From contig NC_037094.1 of assembly GCF_002994745.2 (NCBI RefSeq), positions 4,324,001 to 4,388,000 on the forward strand: a stretch of 64,000 nucleotides of DNA, given 5' to 3'. The notes under the pieces were generated by a model. The model saw only the letters and a program-made list of their open reading frames with translations, made no database searches and was not told the origin of the DNA. This DNA comes from Rosa chinensis. Lineage: Eukaryota; Streptophyta; Magnoliopsida; Rosales; Rosaceae. This document shows positions 23,701 to 36,459 of this stretch, in pieces. Numbering within the stretch: position 1 is the first letter of the stretch; every line of letters begins with the position of its first letter. Made by a program: the position numbers and the translations under genes.

Positions 23701-24344
23701 CCATAAGTGTCAGAGGTATTCTCGAGCAAGAAATAGTAAAGGTTGCAGCTATGATCCTCCATATGACCTTAAACAGGGCTTACAGAAGGTAACATGAAAT
23801 TATGTTTTCTCTATTTTTGCTTTTCTTTTTTAGGAAGGGATTGAGATCAATTTTAGTTCTCACCACTTCTCACTTAGTTCTCAATTTTAGTATTGTCATG
23901 TATATTTCACTTTGTGTTGGGGCCAGCTGGAAAGTTGGGTTGGTTAAAATATCTGTGGTTCCTGAAAACCTCTTTTTTGGTTTATAGCAATCGCAGGCTT
24001 TAAATTAGTCAAAGCCAATGTGAGTCTCTTCAATATTTTGAACTTGGGTTTTCAGAATAGGAAGATCATATTATTCTACCGAAACTTGCAAGCTCTGCCT
24101 ACTTTTTGTATCATCTGTTAATTATTATGTCTATGATTTTGGTTTACTTCTTAATGTCGTACTGAAGGGTCAATTGTAGTACTAAGCTATTAAAATCTGA
24201 TTTGAGTGTCTCCTAGGCTACATTACATAGTACAAAAGGAAAAGAAAAAAAGCTCATATGTAACTTATACTCTTCAACTGTTATTTGATTTCAGGCAGTG
24301 CAAACTTCACCAAGAGTGCCGCAACATCGAACGTCAAATTTCAG
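23701..24344 (+). pseudogene. Possible captured exons in the Helitron
   Basis: Two candidate exons with consensus splice borders: 23701-23788 (after ttgttgcag, before gtaaca) and 24295-24344 (after gatttcag, before gtaata). Joined in one frame they read ISVRGILEQEIVKVAAMILH, then MTLNRAYR, then QCKLHQECRNIERQIS, which looks like helical protein. I cannot name the source gene. Helitrons often carry such fragments. No other exon was assigned. Confidence 0.4.
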
Positions 24345-26828
24345 GTAATATCTTTTTCTCCTTTATCCAATTCGTAATTCCATCTAAAGTTTCACTCCTT
24401 TTGATGAAAAATTGAAACTTTTCGTTCGAATTATGGATCCTGGAATTAATGTTAGTTGGTTGTTAGTTACCGGTTTTTTGCTTCAGATACACAAAGAGAA
24501 GAGAAAAGTTTCCAAAAGCAATAAAAGATGCTATCAGCCTACTTGCCTCATGAAAACCAAAAAAATATACTCACGAGCATTGTTTTCCTTTATTGGTTTC
24601 AATGAGACTGGATTATAGTGTTCATATTAGACTTAATGAGAATGTAGTTTTTTGGTTAAATTCAACCAAATTGAAATAAGTAGTAAATATCGAGCTATCA
24701 TGATAATGCAAATTTCATAGGAGAAAGCAAGTTACCCAAATAAGGTCCATCTTTCCTGCAAGGGGTCAAGCTGATACCACCCTCTTTGGCCTGGATTTAT
24801 GTATACTTGATTTATACCTTTGAAAACTTTCATTTAAATTTTCGGTTCTGTGCAACATAAGTTTAGTTGAGAAAGTTAGAAGCATGCTCTCCTTCCTTTT
24901 TGGTGGTAAAAACCCATGTTCAAATGACTTGCTATAATTGCAAAAGAAGTCGTTAATTATTTTTTTCAGTGCAAATCCATTATTTTTGGTGACAGACTTA
25001 GAATTTGCTCAACTAGCTTTTCTCTTTGTTCTGGAGAATTTGGTCCTGTAGATGATTATAGATTTATAGGACCATGCTGAATGCCTAGACATATTGGGTA
25101 AATATGCTTTGAATAGGAATTATGCATTCTGTACATTTTGGCATTTAGGCTTTAGCAACTATTCAATGGCTCTGATCCAGTGTGTGTCCATTATTTAATT
25201 GTGATGGCTTTCAGATTCAGGAATAGCTCTGCATGAGTTTGAGCCATGGTATGCTTCTATGCATTAAAACCTTCTTCTATGCTTCTATGCATTAATATTT
25301 ATTTAATTGTTACATTATTCAAAATGGAATGGATTTATCTTATTTTGCACATATATGGTCTAGCCATCTTAAAGTGTAGTGTTATTAACTGTGATTCCAG
25401 GTTGTTGTTAAATAACAATGATTGTAGCATATATATCAACCTCACTGATTTAGTATCCTTTTCAGTCATAAGACTGTAGCAATCTGTATTGACACATTAA
25501 AACCTGCTTTTTCTTGGCCTGATGGCTGACAGACTTAGATTAAGAAATTTTATTGTTTTATTATGAATTTTATTGTTTTATTATGGTGCACATGGATTGG
25601 TTCGGGAGTTAAAGAGGTTAGCTCAAGTCTTTTCCAGACAGACCGAGACAAAGTTTTATTTACAAAGAGAAATTTTAAATCCACCCTAACCATATATTCC
25701 TTTTTAGGATATTTTAGAGTATATATATATAGATGCAATGTGTAATTTGGTTCAATGCATGATATGATTTTCTCCATCAATGACAAATATGCATTGCCCC
25801 AAAATATCATGTAATGAAGCTGGTAGATCCTGAATTTTGGAGCTCTGTATTATAAGTATTCGTTTAAAGATGCTACTCTTGCATTATGACAAACTTTGGG
25901 AAATTAATTATGGCCAAAAGAATTTCTTCCAAAAAAACTGAATCACTGATCTGAACAGTTAATAAAGACCAATCTTTATTCTCAATGCCTCCTAATTGGC
26001 AGTTCGTTGGAATTTAAATCAAATTTATTACACCACCTTAGACTTACTCACTTCCAGTTTCATCACATTATTTATGCTTTAAAAAGAGATGATATTATTG
26101 CTTATCCAATTAGCTCTGTGTGCCAACAGTTGGAAGTGGTTTAAGATTTGCGTTTTCCATTTTCTTCAATAGAAATTTAATTGGTTGTCATTTTGCATGT
26201 CTTCAGATACTGTAATTAGTTTCCCAGGTTTCACGCTTTGTGCAGGTAGAAGTTTTGGTGTGATTTTGCTTTTTTAATTTGAAACTTATTTGATCGAGTT
26301 ATTCATAGGTTGAATCCTTTTGTTTTAGTTATTTAGTGTTTAATCTGGATTTTATACATATTGAAGGGGGAGAATTTGGGACTGGAAACAAAGAAAACGG
26401 ACGTATCTTGGTATTACTGCTGATGTGGCTGCTCTGGTTTTTGGCTAAAGCAGCTGTTTCACCAACATATTGATATTCCCAAGTCTCTTATGCGTGCTAA
26501 TACTATTTTCTTTACATATTTCACATATGCTCATTTTCATCATGTTCATTCAAATTCAATGCAACCTTATTATGTATTTACTTATGCAAGTAATCGATTG
26601 AATTACAGCCCGATGACACATTGTAGCCATCAATCAAAAAGTTCAAACCAAACCAATTCTATAAATTTTGACAATGTAATATTATAGAAGTAACGATATT
26701 CTTATGTATAGAAACAGTTCCTTTTCTAAACAATTTCCACCAATATCCAATCATTGCTTTTCCCATTACATAGTTCTAACTCGATGATGACAATGAATCC
26801 CGCAGCAAAGCGCGGGCAAGTTTTCTAG

Positions 26829-28528
26829 TGGACTCTAATCTGCATATCAACCTTTCCGCCTGCAGCTTTGAATCTTCGACGGATTTTGCATTCTTCTATT
26901 AGTCTTGTACTGAACTCTCAAAAAAAAAAGCCTCAATACTCTCAGTCTTCCCCTAGGATTTAAGCTTCCATTTGAGTTTCTTGCTAATACCACATAAAAG
27001 ACTATTAGAAGCAATGCAATTAGGATTTCCTTCAGCTAAACTGACGCTAAGAGATTGCCCCTAATCCACCATTGAGTTCCATTTAAGCATAGTATTTTCT
27101 ACTATGGTCCGATGACCATTGGAAGTTTTCTCCTACCCTAGAATGGAACTTGATGGGATTTTTATTAAGCTCAAATGACACTCGGGTGACTTCTCCTTGG
27201 CTCGATTGGAACTTAATGACTTGTTTTAGGCTACATGTCACATCTCTTGACATTTTCTAAAAAGTGAAGAGTCCTGTATTCCTCGACTATAAGAACAGAA
27301 CCAATTAAATGGGAGCCAGTTTAACTTCACATTGCAGATTCCTTTGTTTTCTCCACAGTATAGATCCAAGCAAATCAGTATAATGAGGAAGTTAAGTTGC
27401 TTATGATCTGATCTACCCCACAAACACAAACAGAAGACATCACAATTTGCCCAATAGCAGCTAGATATATTTTCATGAGATCAACTAGAGTTTGAATGCA
27501 CGTAACTGACAAAAAGAAACAGCATATTAGCGATTTGAGCATGTATGCATATTAGAAAAACTATATCCACACGCACCCACCAACCCTTGCCCTATTATTG
27601 CCCATTCTTAGTTGCATTCTATGTAAGATTAATTTGATTATTCATGCCCATAACTGCCATACAAGAAAACCATAACAGATCTGAATTCAGAAAGGTTAAT
27701 AAGCATATCAACTGCACTACAAGGCATATTCTACACAGGAAAGCATATTGTATTAGTACCTATCAACTATTAAGCATACATATATTTTCACAGTGCCAAT
27801 TAGGTATTAACTCTGTGATTTATTGTATTCTTTAGTATTTTTCATATAGCAAATTGCACACTTCTGATATGGACAGCAGAGAACCTTGATTGTCATGTAT
27901 GCTCAAATATAGTAAATAAATGGAACTTGTGGGTTTATTCCATAGATGATGTTAGCTTGAAAGCAGTACTTGTCATGAAATTTCATAAGAATGCAGAGAA
28001 CAAAGAGAAGCTAGCTAGGAGGTTAGGGGATCATTTATTTTAGTATACAACTTAACACTGACGCTAGTATAATAAGGAGTCAATCTTACTTAGATATGAC
28101 TTCCTATTACCAAGTCGTTAAGCAGCAGGTTAGAATGATATGCTAAAAGTTCCTTCTTGACCTCTGCAAGTGCTACTGTCATTGGAGATCCATGGTGGAG
28201 TAGTTCCCAACTTTGACATACTTAGATATTTCGATTGCTTCCGATCTCACCTCAAAAAGAATATTTTACTGTCTGAAATAAACAGAAGAGCAAAAGCTAT
28301 CAAACAGAAATATCCATTGTTCAATCTGGCATGTATTAATGAGATCAAAGCAAATTTGTCAACATCATGGTGGGATTTGTAGGGATGTGACACGATAGGC
28401 CAAGTGAAACAATGCACCTTCACTTCCAAGTAAAAGCAAATACTGAGGATAGGGCTTGAGTTGTCAGAGTAAAATCAAATTACTCATCCACTTAACTTAC
28501 TTAGAGATCACTTTACATGATTCGGACT
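26829..28528. other. Convergent intergenic spacer, copy 2
   Basis: Same as 1981-3678. No gene is seen. The short ORFs are shared with copy 1 and have no recognisable domain. Confidence 0.7.
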
Positions 28529-31080
28529 TCAGAGGCAGCAGAAAGCGTCATTTTCCTTCTTCACCTGCAGGGATTGCCGTTGATCCTCAACTCGTTGGAG
28601 CTCTGATGAAAGTTGAAGCAAGTCAATAGTAGTCCCACCATCACATGATAGACGATCTTTGGGGTTCAAAAACTGTGATCCTTGGAAAATCCCATTTGAG
28701 ACTCCAAAATTATCAGCATCACTTCCAGCAGATATAATCATGGGACCCGAAGAAGGAAATTTATTCAACACCCCACTTGTGGAAGCCTGCGAGGAAAGCT
28801 TATCAGAAACTTGTCTGAGGTTGTAATGTGTATGGCTGACAGGCATTACCAAGGGACGAGTAATAGGAATTCCTGAAGAATGGCTTGTAGAGTTCTGTGA
28901 TTGAGATGACAGAAGAGAGAGAGCACAACCGGAGTCTGGAATGCGCGATAATCCTTGCACGGTTGATGCTGTTGTGTGGAGATCATTGAAGTCTTCACTT
29001 CCTAATGCAACCTCATGATAAATAGAACATGAACCAGAATTTAAGCTTCTCAACTCATGTGGATACTGACTACCAGTCTCAGCGATTATGCTTCCACTAG
29101 GAAGATTATTAGTTCCATTTACATGAACTGGGGGATATTGTTTTCCATTGTCATAAGAAGAGAATACCGGTTTCAAATGCAGATGCCCATTTGTAACAGG
29201 CACTCCTGACGAAGGCCTTTGCTGAGTGCCACCTTCCACTTTTATACGCCTGCAGTCACTTGTTCTGTAATTCTCAGCATCTAAGATGCTACTAGGGAGT
29301 ATATCTTGGCAGACGAAAGATGCAGCTGTGAACATAGTCCCCGGAAAACTGCTGCCTGCAAAGTGTGTAGACCGGTGAAAAGAGAAGTATAAGTACCAAG
29401 GATAGATTTGTCAGAGAATATAACTCTGATTAAGGCTCTATTTTGAGATATTCAAATTATATGTTTAGCCCAATCCTCAGTAACAGCTACATGTTGCAAC
29501 TACATTATGCAGACAGTGAACGCATACAAGTTTCATATTCCTCCATTATTAAGAGTTAGCAATCAAGGAAATCAATTTCAAAAACAATGTTCTGAATCAT
29601 AAAACTAAGTAAAGGGTGAATTCAATTATGAGTTAACTGGTGATGGATTCATGTAGATGAGCTTAATGGATGAGATAAATGGGTAACTATGAGTTTTGCT
29701 GTGATTTTTGTCCACATGAGAAATCCTAATTTTTCAGTGTTATGTGTAAAGTGTAAACTATCTCTTTGAAGGTACAAGATGATTCAAATAATTGATGTGA
29801 ATGCTGCAAGGAACCTCATCCACAAAGTTTAATTATATCTGTTCCTGTGTAGAAGCTTCAGAAACAGACAAAAAAAATTACCAGAACAGTTCTTTCATAC
29901 ATAATTGCAAGTGTCAAAAACAAACAAAACCACTTCAATGTGAGACCTTGGGACAAACATAAGTTACCAAAAATTTTATAGTGCTCCCGAAGTATTGAAA
30001 CTCCGCTAAGCAACTTCTGGTATTTTGGAGACACAAAAATGCCAGGCTGCACAGAAGATTTAGGGCATTTGCTTGCGGATAAGGACAAAAGGGAGACCAG
30101 AAGATGTCATGGACACTTTAATAAAAGAGATCAGTTTTAGTAATATACCACTATATGACTGAAGCAACCTCCCATCTCTTCCAGAATGAATACGAACTTG
30201 AGGCTTTCTCCGGCGCTCATTGTGTCCGGCAAGGCGTTTACGACAGCTGCGCTTACCATCATCAAATTCAGCCAGCAAATGGAACCTGGATGATCAAAAG
30301 CTAGTACATATTACAGCAGCAATAAACCTCATGACATTAGTACTAAACCAGGGTTGAATATTATTAGTTCACTTGGGGTTTAGCCCAAAACTAAACACAA
30401 GATTATACGCTTAAAAAGGCAACTTTACTCAAAACACAAGAAATTAAAGTTAAACAAGGCTGAATTTGCTTTCAAAAACTGAAACACAATAAGGTTCAGG
30501 CTAGATGAAACATGACCAACCTGCTACATTGCTGACAAAACCTCTGTTCTATGCCTTTGACGATGACTTTGGCGGTCTTCGAGTGAGCCTCACAAACTTT
30601 ATGCCTCTTGTGGTAGTCCTTAGAGGAGCTGAGGTCCTTGTTGCAGCCATAAACCTGGCAATAAGCAGTCGGGGAGTACACTCCTGATACCCTCATTCTC
30701 TTTGCAGGTGTAGATGACTCGGATGTGGAAAAAATCGAAGCTTTTTTTGATGACTTAGAAGTATAAGCATCTAGTTTTAAATCAAAGAGTGAAGAATCCC
30801 TGCTGTTGGATTCAACAATAGAGCTTGAAAGCTTTGAAGTGGATTCATCTTCTCCAAAAAATGGATTTAGGGTACCCATACTTGTTGTACTTCTTGGTAG
30901 ATGTTTGCCCAACATTTCTGCCAAACCCAATTCCCCAAAACCTTGACTTTCAAAAGTACATGGGATTTTCAAATCCCAACCCATCAAAGCACTTCTATTT
31001 CTAGCAAGTGAATCAGTATGAGAAATTGTTTCATCAGGTACAAAACCCTTCCCTTCAGAGATACAGCTCCAAGACTCCAT
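28529..31080 (-). CDS. SPL6-like: SPL6-like SBP-box transcription factor, copy 2 (intact)
   Basis: Three exons on the minus strand: 31080-30521 (560 nt), 30285-30149 (137 nt) and 29355-28529 (827 nt). Splices are GT-AG and the frame holds, giving 507 residues. The ATG at 31080 was chosen because MESWS is the usual SPL6/12-type start; six in-frame codons precede it. The SBP domain spans exons 1-2: finger 1 (YCQVYGC, KVC, EAH), finger 2 ([13 protein letters not shown]), and the bipartite nuclear signal [17 protein letters not shown]. It binds GTAC-core promoter elements and acts in phase change, shoot and flower development. The last exon carries the miR156 site (28907-28926). It converges with RGP copy 2. 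It appears to be the functional copy. Confidence 0.92.
28907..28926 (-). promoter_or_regulatory. miR156/157 target site in SPL copy 2
   Basis: Identical to 4057-4076. The plus strand matches miR156 with one difference at position 14; the mRNA complement is the canonical SPL target encoding ALSLLSSQ. Confidence 0.93.
29356..30148 (-). other. SPL copy 2 intron 2
   Basis: 793-bp intron. The ORF at 29858-30088 lies wholly in it and is not coding in the spliced frame. Differs from copy 1 by small indels. Confidence 0.75.
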
Positions 31081-31614
31081 TAAATGTAAAAGAACCAAAC
31101 TTTAACAGATTTCAACTAAACCCAAGTTCAATCCAAGCCCATTACTTTACGACTGGAGAATCATCATCAGTAGAAAAGCCCACAAGAACCCAACTTTACT
31201 CAGGGATTAAGGAACCACACAGAGTTTTCCTTCTTAACGCTCCAAATTCCTGGGAAACCAAATGGAGTAAAAAGGAAAACCCATCAGAATTAGTACCATG
31301 AAAAATATAACCAAACTACGAAACTTCTTGAACTCTGAACCCCATGTGAATTCAATCAAGAAGCTAAAAAGTAAACATGCCCAATGTAAAGCAAAGACTC
31401 AATGATAAAACTGTTCAGGGTCTGAAAGAGAATAACAGAGATGAAAATGGAAAGTTTCCCAAATGAGAGAGAGATCACTTTACCAGTGTAAAGGTGGAAT
31501 AGTGGGTATAGAATAGTGAGGTATATTGGGTTTGAGGCAGAAGCACCTGCATTTCTATGCGAGTTTAGGGTGTCCTAAACTCCATGGAAGAGCTGGTAGT
31601 TGCAAACTTACTAT

Positions 31615-31656
<42 letters not shown>

Positions 31657-33899
31657 TGAAACCATTGATGAAAGTATGCAACTTTATTTAATTTAGTAGG
31701 ACAAAGGAAAGAACTGATAAAGTTGGAAGGCAGGGGAGGTTTCACTTTCTTTTCCTTTGTTTAGTAAGCAAGGACCAAAGAAATTACTATTTCCCACACT
31801 TTATTATCAACAGTTCAATACTTTATGATACGAAATTTCGTAAAATTAGACCACATAAACTATACAAGATTACAAGCAAACATCGATGGATGATTATTTA
31901 AATGAGCCACACACAGAGAATTATCTGAGGTGGTCAGAGCAATATTCAATTAGACACCTAATCTGAAACACAGAGACCCAAAAGTGACTAAGTGAGTTCA
32001 TCAATAATTTTTTTTATGGAAAGTAGCATAGCATGGAAAGCGTGGCTTGAAACAATGACCCCCCCTCAGCTGCACCAAAAGCTAACAGCCATGCAAATGA
32101 GTTTGGGGGAGCAATTATAGAGTGAGAGTGATGGCCAACAAGCCAATTCTCAATAAACAACATCTATCACTGTATAATTTGATGTTGGGATCTTGCATAC
32201 TGGCCCCAGAAATCCCTAAGTTTGCACAAGGCTACTCCCAATTTGTCTACTTGTTTTTTTTTTTTTTTTTAACCTAACAGTCTCTGTCTTCCAGAAGTCA
32301 TGTGGAGATGAGTGTGGGGATGGAGAGAGGAAGACTTAAAACCCATCCTTGTTGACAAATCTACCAAGCAAGTGTTTTGCTTCTTTGATTGAGGATGTGG
32401 GCAAGTTTCACCCAGTCAATCACTTTGGCCTTGTAATTGGAATTCTAACTTGAAATAGGAAGACCTGACCCTCAAATATTTGCAGTGTGCAATGGAACAA
32501 GTACCTAATGTTTTAGCTTAATTTGAACTTATCCTTTACAACCCATAATTCCATGTCTGAGATCGATGAACAAGTAATGAATGCATAATGGTCCTTAAAT
32601 GTTAATCATGACATGTAGTGATCTGTCTGTAAAACTCTCTCTACCATACCCACTAATGAGGAATTTTCTTTAACTTGGATCACCTTTTAAAATAAATTGT
32701 TTAGCTACTCATCGAGCTAATCCATCGTTTTAATGCATGCTTATTGCCTCTAACTAATTTACAAGTGCTGTACGAGAATCTTAACAATCCCCCTCTAGAA
32801 CTGTCATATGAGGAAAACAAATATCCATGTTTTTTTTTTCTCCTATTCAAATCAAACAAAGAAGACAAACACTCGAAAAAGACGACAGGGAAATACCTAA
32901 ACACAGCACAAAGAAATAACCACTCCAACTAAGAAAACGAAAGCTTCGTCCAAAAAATAATAATAATAATAATAATTAAGAAAACGAAAGCACCTACTTC
33001 CTTCTGGTACTAACTTCTTCTTTTTAATTATCTGTACTTTGATTTTTCAAAAGATAGACAATATCTCTGTTAGGAACTGTGCTACTGTAGAAGATAGGAT
33101 TTTCTTGTACATAACTGTTTCAATACCAGTCGTCCTTTAAATTTCAATATGAAAGAAAGAATTATACAGCATGCAAATTAATGCTCTTAAAACCCCTGCA
33201 TGAAAGCAATTAGAGAGCGAAACGTGTAAACTGGTAAGACATGCATAGACAGGACATTGAATTTCGACTGTGTGTTCACGTGCCCTAATCAAAGAGTTTT
33301 AATTCAGAACACTGTAGATTGAGCAAACCTGGACACCTGGTGGTAGGGAAGGGGCCATTGCAACCAAACTTTGATCATGGATCGAACAAGAACAAACACC
33401 AGATTAAAGGAAAACCATGGCCATGCATAATAACTGTAATGCTGGCCAGTTTTCCTTTGCAGAAAGTTGTTCCCTACCGAACGACTCATGGCCAAAGTGG
33501 TCCGCTAACTTTTCAAGTCTTCAATCAGTGGGCGACTCGAGGTTTCCATGTTATTTTTTTCGTTTCTCCTAATTCTCGAGTTAGGGTTAGTATAATCGGT
33601 TCTTAATTTCTTGTAATGAGTTGAAAAATAAAGTAGTTGAGTGGGGTGTTAGGGTTAGTATGAATAATATATCGTACAGCAAATGCTAGCTAGCCATCAT
33701 GTCATCAAAAAAAAAAAAAAAACATGCTAGCCATCCTTTGGATTAATTAGCTAAGCTATCTCATGACATAATGGAATCTAAGCCTCCTTGGGTTTGATTA
33801 TTATACTTGCCATATGCGTCTAGCTCAAGACCAGCCGACCTATATATAGAACGTGTTCATTCTTCCTCAGCGAAACAAAAAATAGGTTCATAAAAATAA
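31081..33899. other. SPL copy 2 leader, promoter and intergenic DNA
   Basis: Holds the presumed SPL 5' UTR and promoter. Includes the GA tract at 31618, a T-run at about 32250 and (AAT)n at about 32945-32970. No further gene or transposon terminus was recognised. Confidence 0.5.
31618..31653. repeat. (GA)n microsatellite upstream of SPL copy 2
   Basis: Run of about 18 GA units. On the SPL strand this is a CT run in the leader/promoter about 540 bases upstream of the ATG, a common position for CT tracts in plant promoters. Confidence 0.95.
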
Positions 33900-34203
33900 G
33901 GATAAATTTCAGTTTAGTACCATATGGTTTGGGGGTAACATCATGTCAGTCTCTGCTCTTTCAATTTGATCAGCAAGAGCCCTGTGCTTTCAATTTCAAT
34001 CAGCCGTGCCTAAATTTTACTGTTCCGTCCAATTTGAAAGTTAACTTTGACTGGATTGACAAAGTAAAATTTAGACGGAACAGTAAAATTTGAGTACGGC
34101 TGATTGAAATTGAAAGCACAGAGGTGTTGCTGATCAAATTGAAAGAGCAGAGACTGACATGATGTTACTCCCAAACCACAGGGTACTAAACTGAAATTAA
34201 TCC
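33900..34203. mobile_element. Foldback MITE with long inverted repeats
   Basis: 304 bp, almost fully palindromic: arms of about 130 bp (ggataaatttcagtttagtacc... and its complement at the right) around a short centre. Flanked by the 8-bp duplication AAAAATAA (33892-33899 and 34204-34211). No coding capacity. Confidence 0.9.
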
Positions 34204-34211
34204 AAAAATAA

Positions 34212-35211
34212 TTTGTTGGCCAATTATTTTATAATAGTATTTTAGAATCAAAACCACATTATTTAAGTTTCTGCATAAAAATCATTAGTGTAATACCGTG
34301 TAAGTTGCAGATGAGCTAAATGGAGGTGAGTTTCAGGCTGTGGTGACCCCACTTTCCTTTGAAAATGTGGGAGGGTACTTGAAGTTCTAAATTAATCGTA
34401 GCCGAGGGGTTGATATGGTCTAATTCTCTATTTATTATATATTATTTAAAAAAAAAAAATCTCTAAGTTGAAAATGTTCTGTCCACCACTGAGCTTGTAA
34501 TGGGACCTCGATCAATTCATAAAAGGCATCTACGTCACGGATGCTCTATGAATGCCACCCATTAGTTATAGGTAGCTAGGGTTTTGGGGTGGGGGCATGT
34601 AATCAAGTCCATATCTGCGATTAGGTAGCCAACAAAATAAAATAAGTAAATAACTTGCAACGGAAGACAAGAATGACAATGCGTCTATTCCCTACCATAT
34701 TTGGAGGTTCAATTTGAAACGAACTTGCAGGGGAAAAATAATTTAAATCGAAATTAGTTTTCGAGGGATTAATCGATTATGAAGCTTCAAAACCTCTGAA
34801 CCTCGTCTAGCTATAAGCTATTAATTTATTATTGACGCATGCATGAGATGGATGAAAACCCAGGTAGCTATATATATAGAGGGACCTCTGCAGATAATTG
34901 ATACGTAATTATCAAAGTGATGCGAGTGTACGCAGGTTGTCGCCAGCTAGGTAAGGCAGACACATTATGCTAGAAAAGCTAGGTCTCTCTCTCTCTCTCT
35001 CTCACCTGACCTGACCTGACCTAGCTAGAACATATTTACATACATACATCGTTATAGTACATATTAATTTCTCACAATTACGTTTTGCTACTTGCTAGGC
35101 AGGCAGCGACTCACGTGCGAACACTCTGATATAGCAGCCGTTTTAGAAGCTAACTTAGGACATGTGCTGGAAAGAACTCAAGAAGTAATAATAGCAAGTA
35201 CTGAAAAATTG
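34212..35211. other. Intergenic, no gene seen
   Basis: AT-rich. Contains a (TC)n run at about 34984-35003 followed by a short tandem of acctg units. Otherwise nothing recognised. Confidence 0.5.
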
Positions 35212-35216
35212 ATAAT

Positions 35217-35451
35217 TGTTTAAGTAAATTTAAATTGTATCGGGTTTAAATTCTAAGTTATTTGATTTAGTGGTAATAGAGTTTTAATTAGAGATAATCT
35301 TGGATAATATTTTAGAGATATACATTCATTGTATGATTATCTTTCCTTGTACGATTTAGATTATATGCATTGTAATCCTCTATATAAAGAGGCCCCTATT
35401 ATTAATGAGAATACACAGTGATTTTCTCTCAATTTCCGCTTCTTTAAAACA
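35217..35451 (+). repeat. 5' LTR of the Copia element
   Basis: Starts TGTTTAAG, ends ttctttaaaaca. Contains a TATA-like ctctatataaagagg at about 35378-35392. Pairs with 43694-43928. Confidence 0.92.
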
Positions 35452-36459
35452 CGTTATCAACACGAGACTCTAACTCTGAAACCCTAAATTTGTAGCCTTC
35501 AAATCCCAGAAACCTCCTCCGCCCACCTTGAAGCTCTCTACTCCAGGAGTCCAGAACGGGCGGCGCCACCCCCAGAACCGGCCGAAAAATTATCGAACCG
35601 GCCCCAACAAGAAGCACCAAGTCTCCTACCCGGTTCTCCCATTTTCCGTTGACCAACTACCATCAAATTTTGTCAGAAGCTGGACCCATACCCCAAAATC
35701 CGGGAGCCGGGAAAAAGTTTCCCGGAACCTGCCAGAGGATCACCTGACATCCCTAGCCGGTCTACATCTGCCAGCCTATGCATCTGCTGCACCACCGAGC
35801 CCAACCACAGGAGCCCACAAGCCCAAAGCCGCAGGCCCAGCAGAAAATGACGTAACCCAGCCCAGAGGAGAAGGAAGGAGCTCTCGGCCCAGAAGCCCAC
35901 CAAGCCCAAGCCCAAGCCCGCTGACGTCATCCTACTACGTCAACATCGTCCACATTAGCTCCACACATCAGCGCCAGTCTGCCACCTCAGCAAATCTGCC
36001 ACATCAGTAACTCGGTCAACAACTTTCCTGCGACTTTTTCCAGTGACTTTCCAGGCCATTTCAGGTTACTTTTCCGGCGACCTTTTTCCTACCAAATTTT
36101 CCGGCAACCAATTTCGAGGTAATTTTTAATAAAAGTTCCCGTTTTTGAAGTTTTTATTTCTTTTTCTCGGGGACTTGCAACCTCTCTTCTTCTATCCCCT
36201 TTCTTCATCATAGGGGAGACCAAATTAAGCCGAACTGTGGGGGTTGGTGCTCACTCCAAGCTTAGAGCTTGTTGAGATCTCCAAACTTAGAGTTTGTAGA
36301 GAATTTATGATCAACCACGTACGTCATTGTTTCGATCTAATCGAATACCTCTTGAAATTTAATTTCTTGGAAGCGATTACGCTCATGAATTTTATATGTT
36401 TTCATGGTAGCCTTTTATGCTCCGAAACTAACCTTTTTTTTTTATTGTTCTCTTTCAGG

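Larger units (their letters stand above)
20302..26828 (+). mobile_element. Non-autonomous Helitron, 6.5 kb
   Basis: Comparison with copy 1 gives exact borders: empty site ...gtagaaa|tggactc... (1980/1981), filled site a20301|insert|t26829. It inserted between A and T with no target duplication, as Helitrons do. The 3' end is CTAG (26825-26828), preceded 8 bases earlier by a GC hairpin (26799-26816, arms cccgc and gcggg). The 5' end reads tttaacatatactaaagg, not the usual TC. A second, related 5'-type end lies at 22245. I see no Rep or helicase domain. Confidence 0.9.
18322..30690. repeat. Segmental duplication, copy 2 (RGP-SPL segment with Helitron)
   Basis: Second copy of the segment at 1-5850, lengthened by a 6.5-kb Helitron at 20302-26828. 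Homology with copy 1 ends at about 30690, after which SPL exon 1 continues normally here while copy 1 switches to Copia sequence. The segment includes RGP introns, exons and 3' UTR, the spacer, and SPL exons 3, 2 and part of 1. RGP exon 1 and its promoter (17491-18221) precede it and have no counterpart inside the window. Confidence 0.93.

Noticed and set aside
35528..36010. 160-codon Pro/Ser-rich ORF
   Set aside because: Sits in the leader of the Copia element between the LTR and gag; composition only, no domain.
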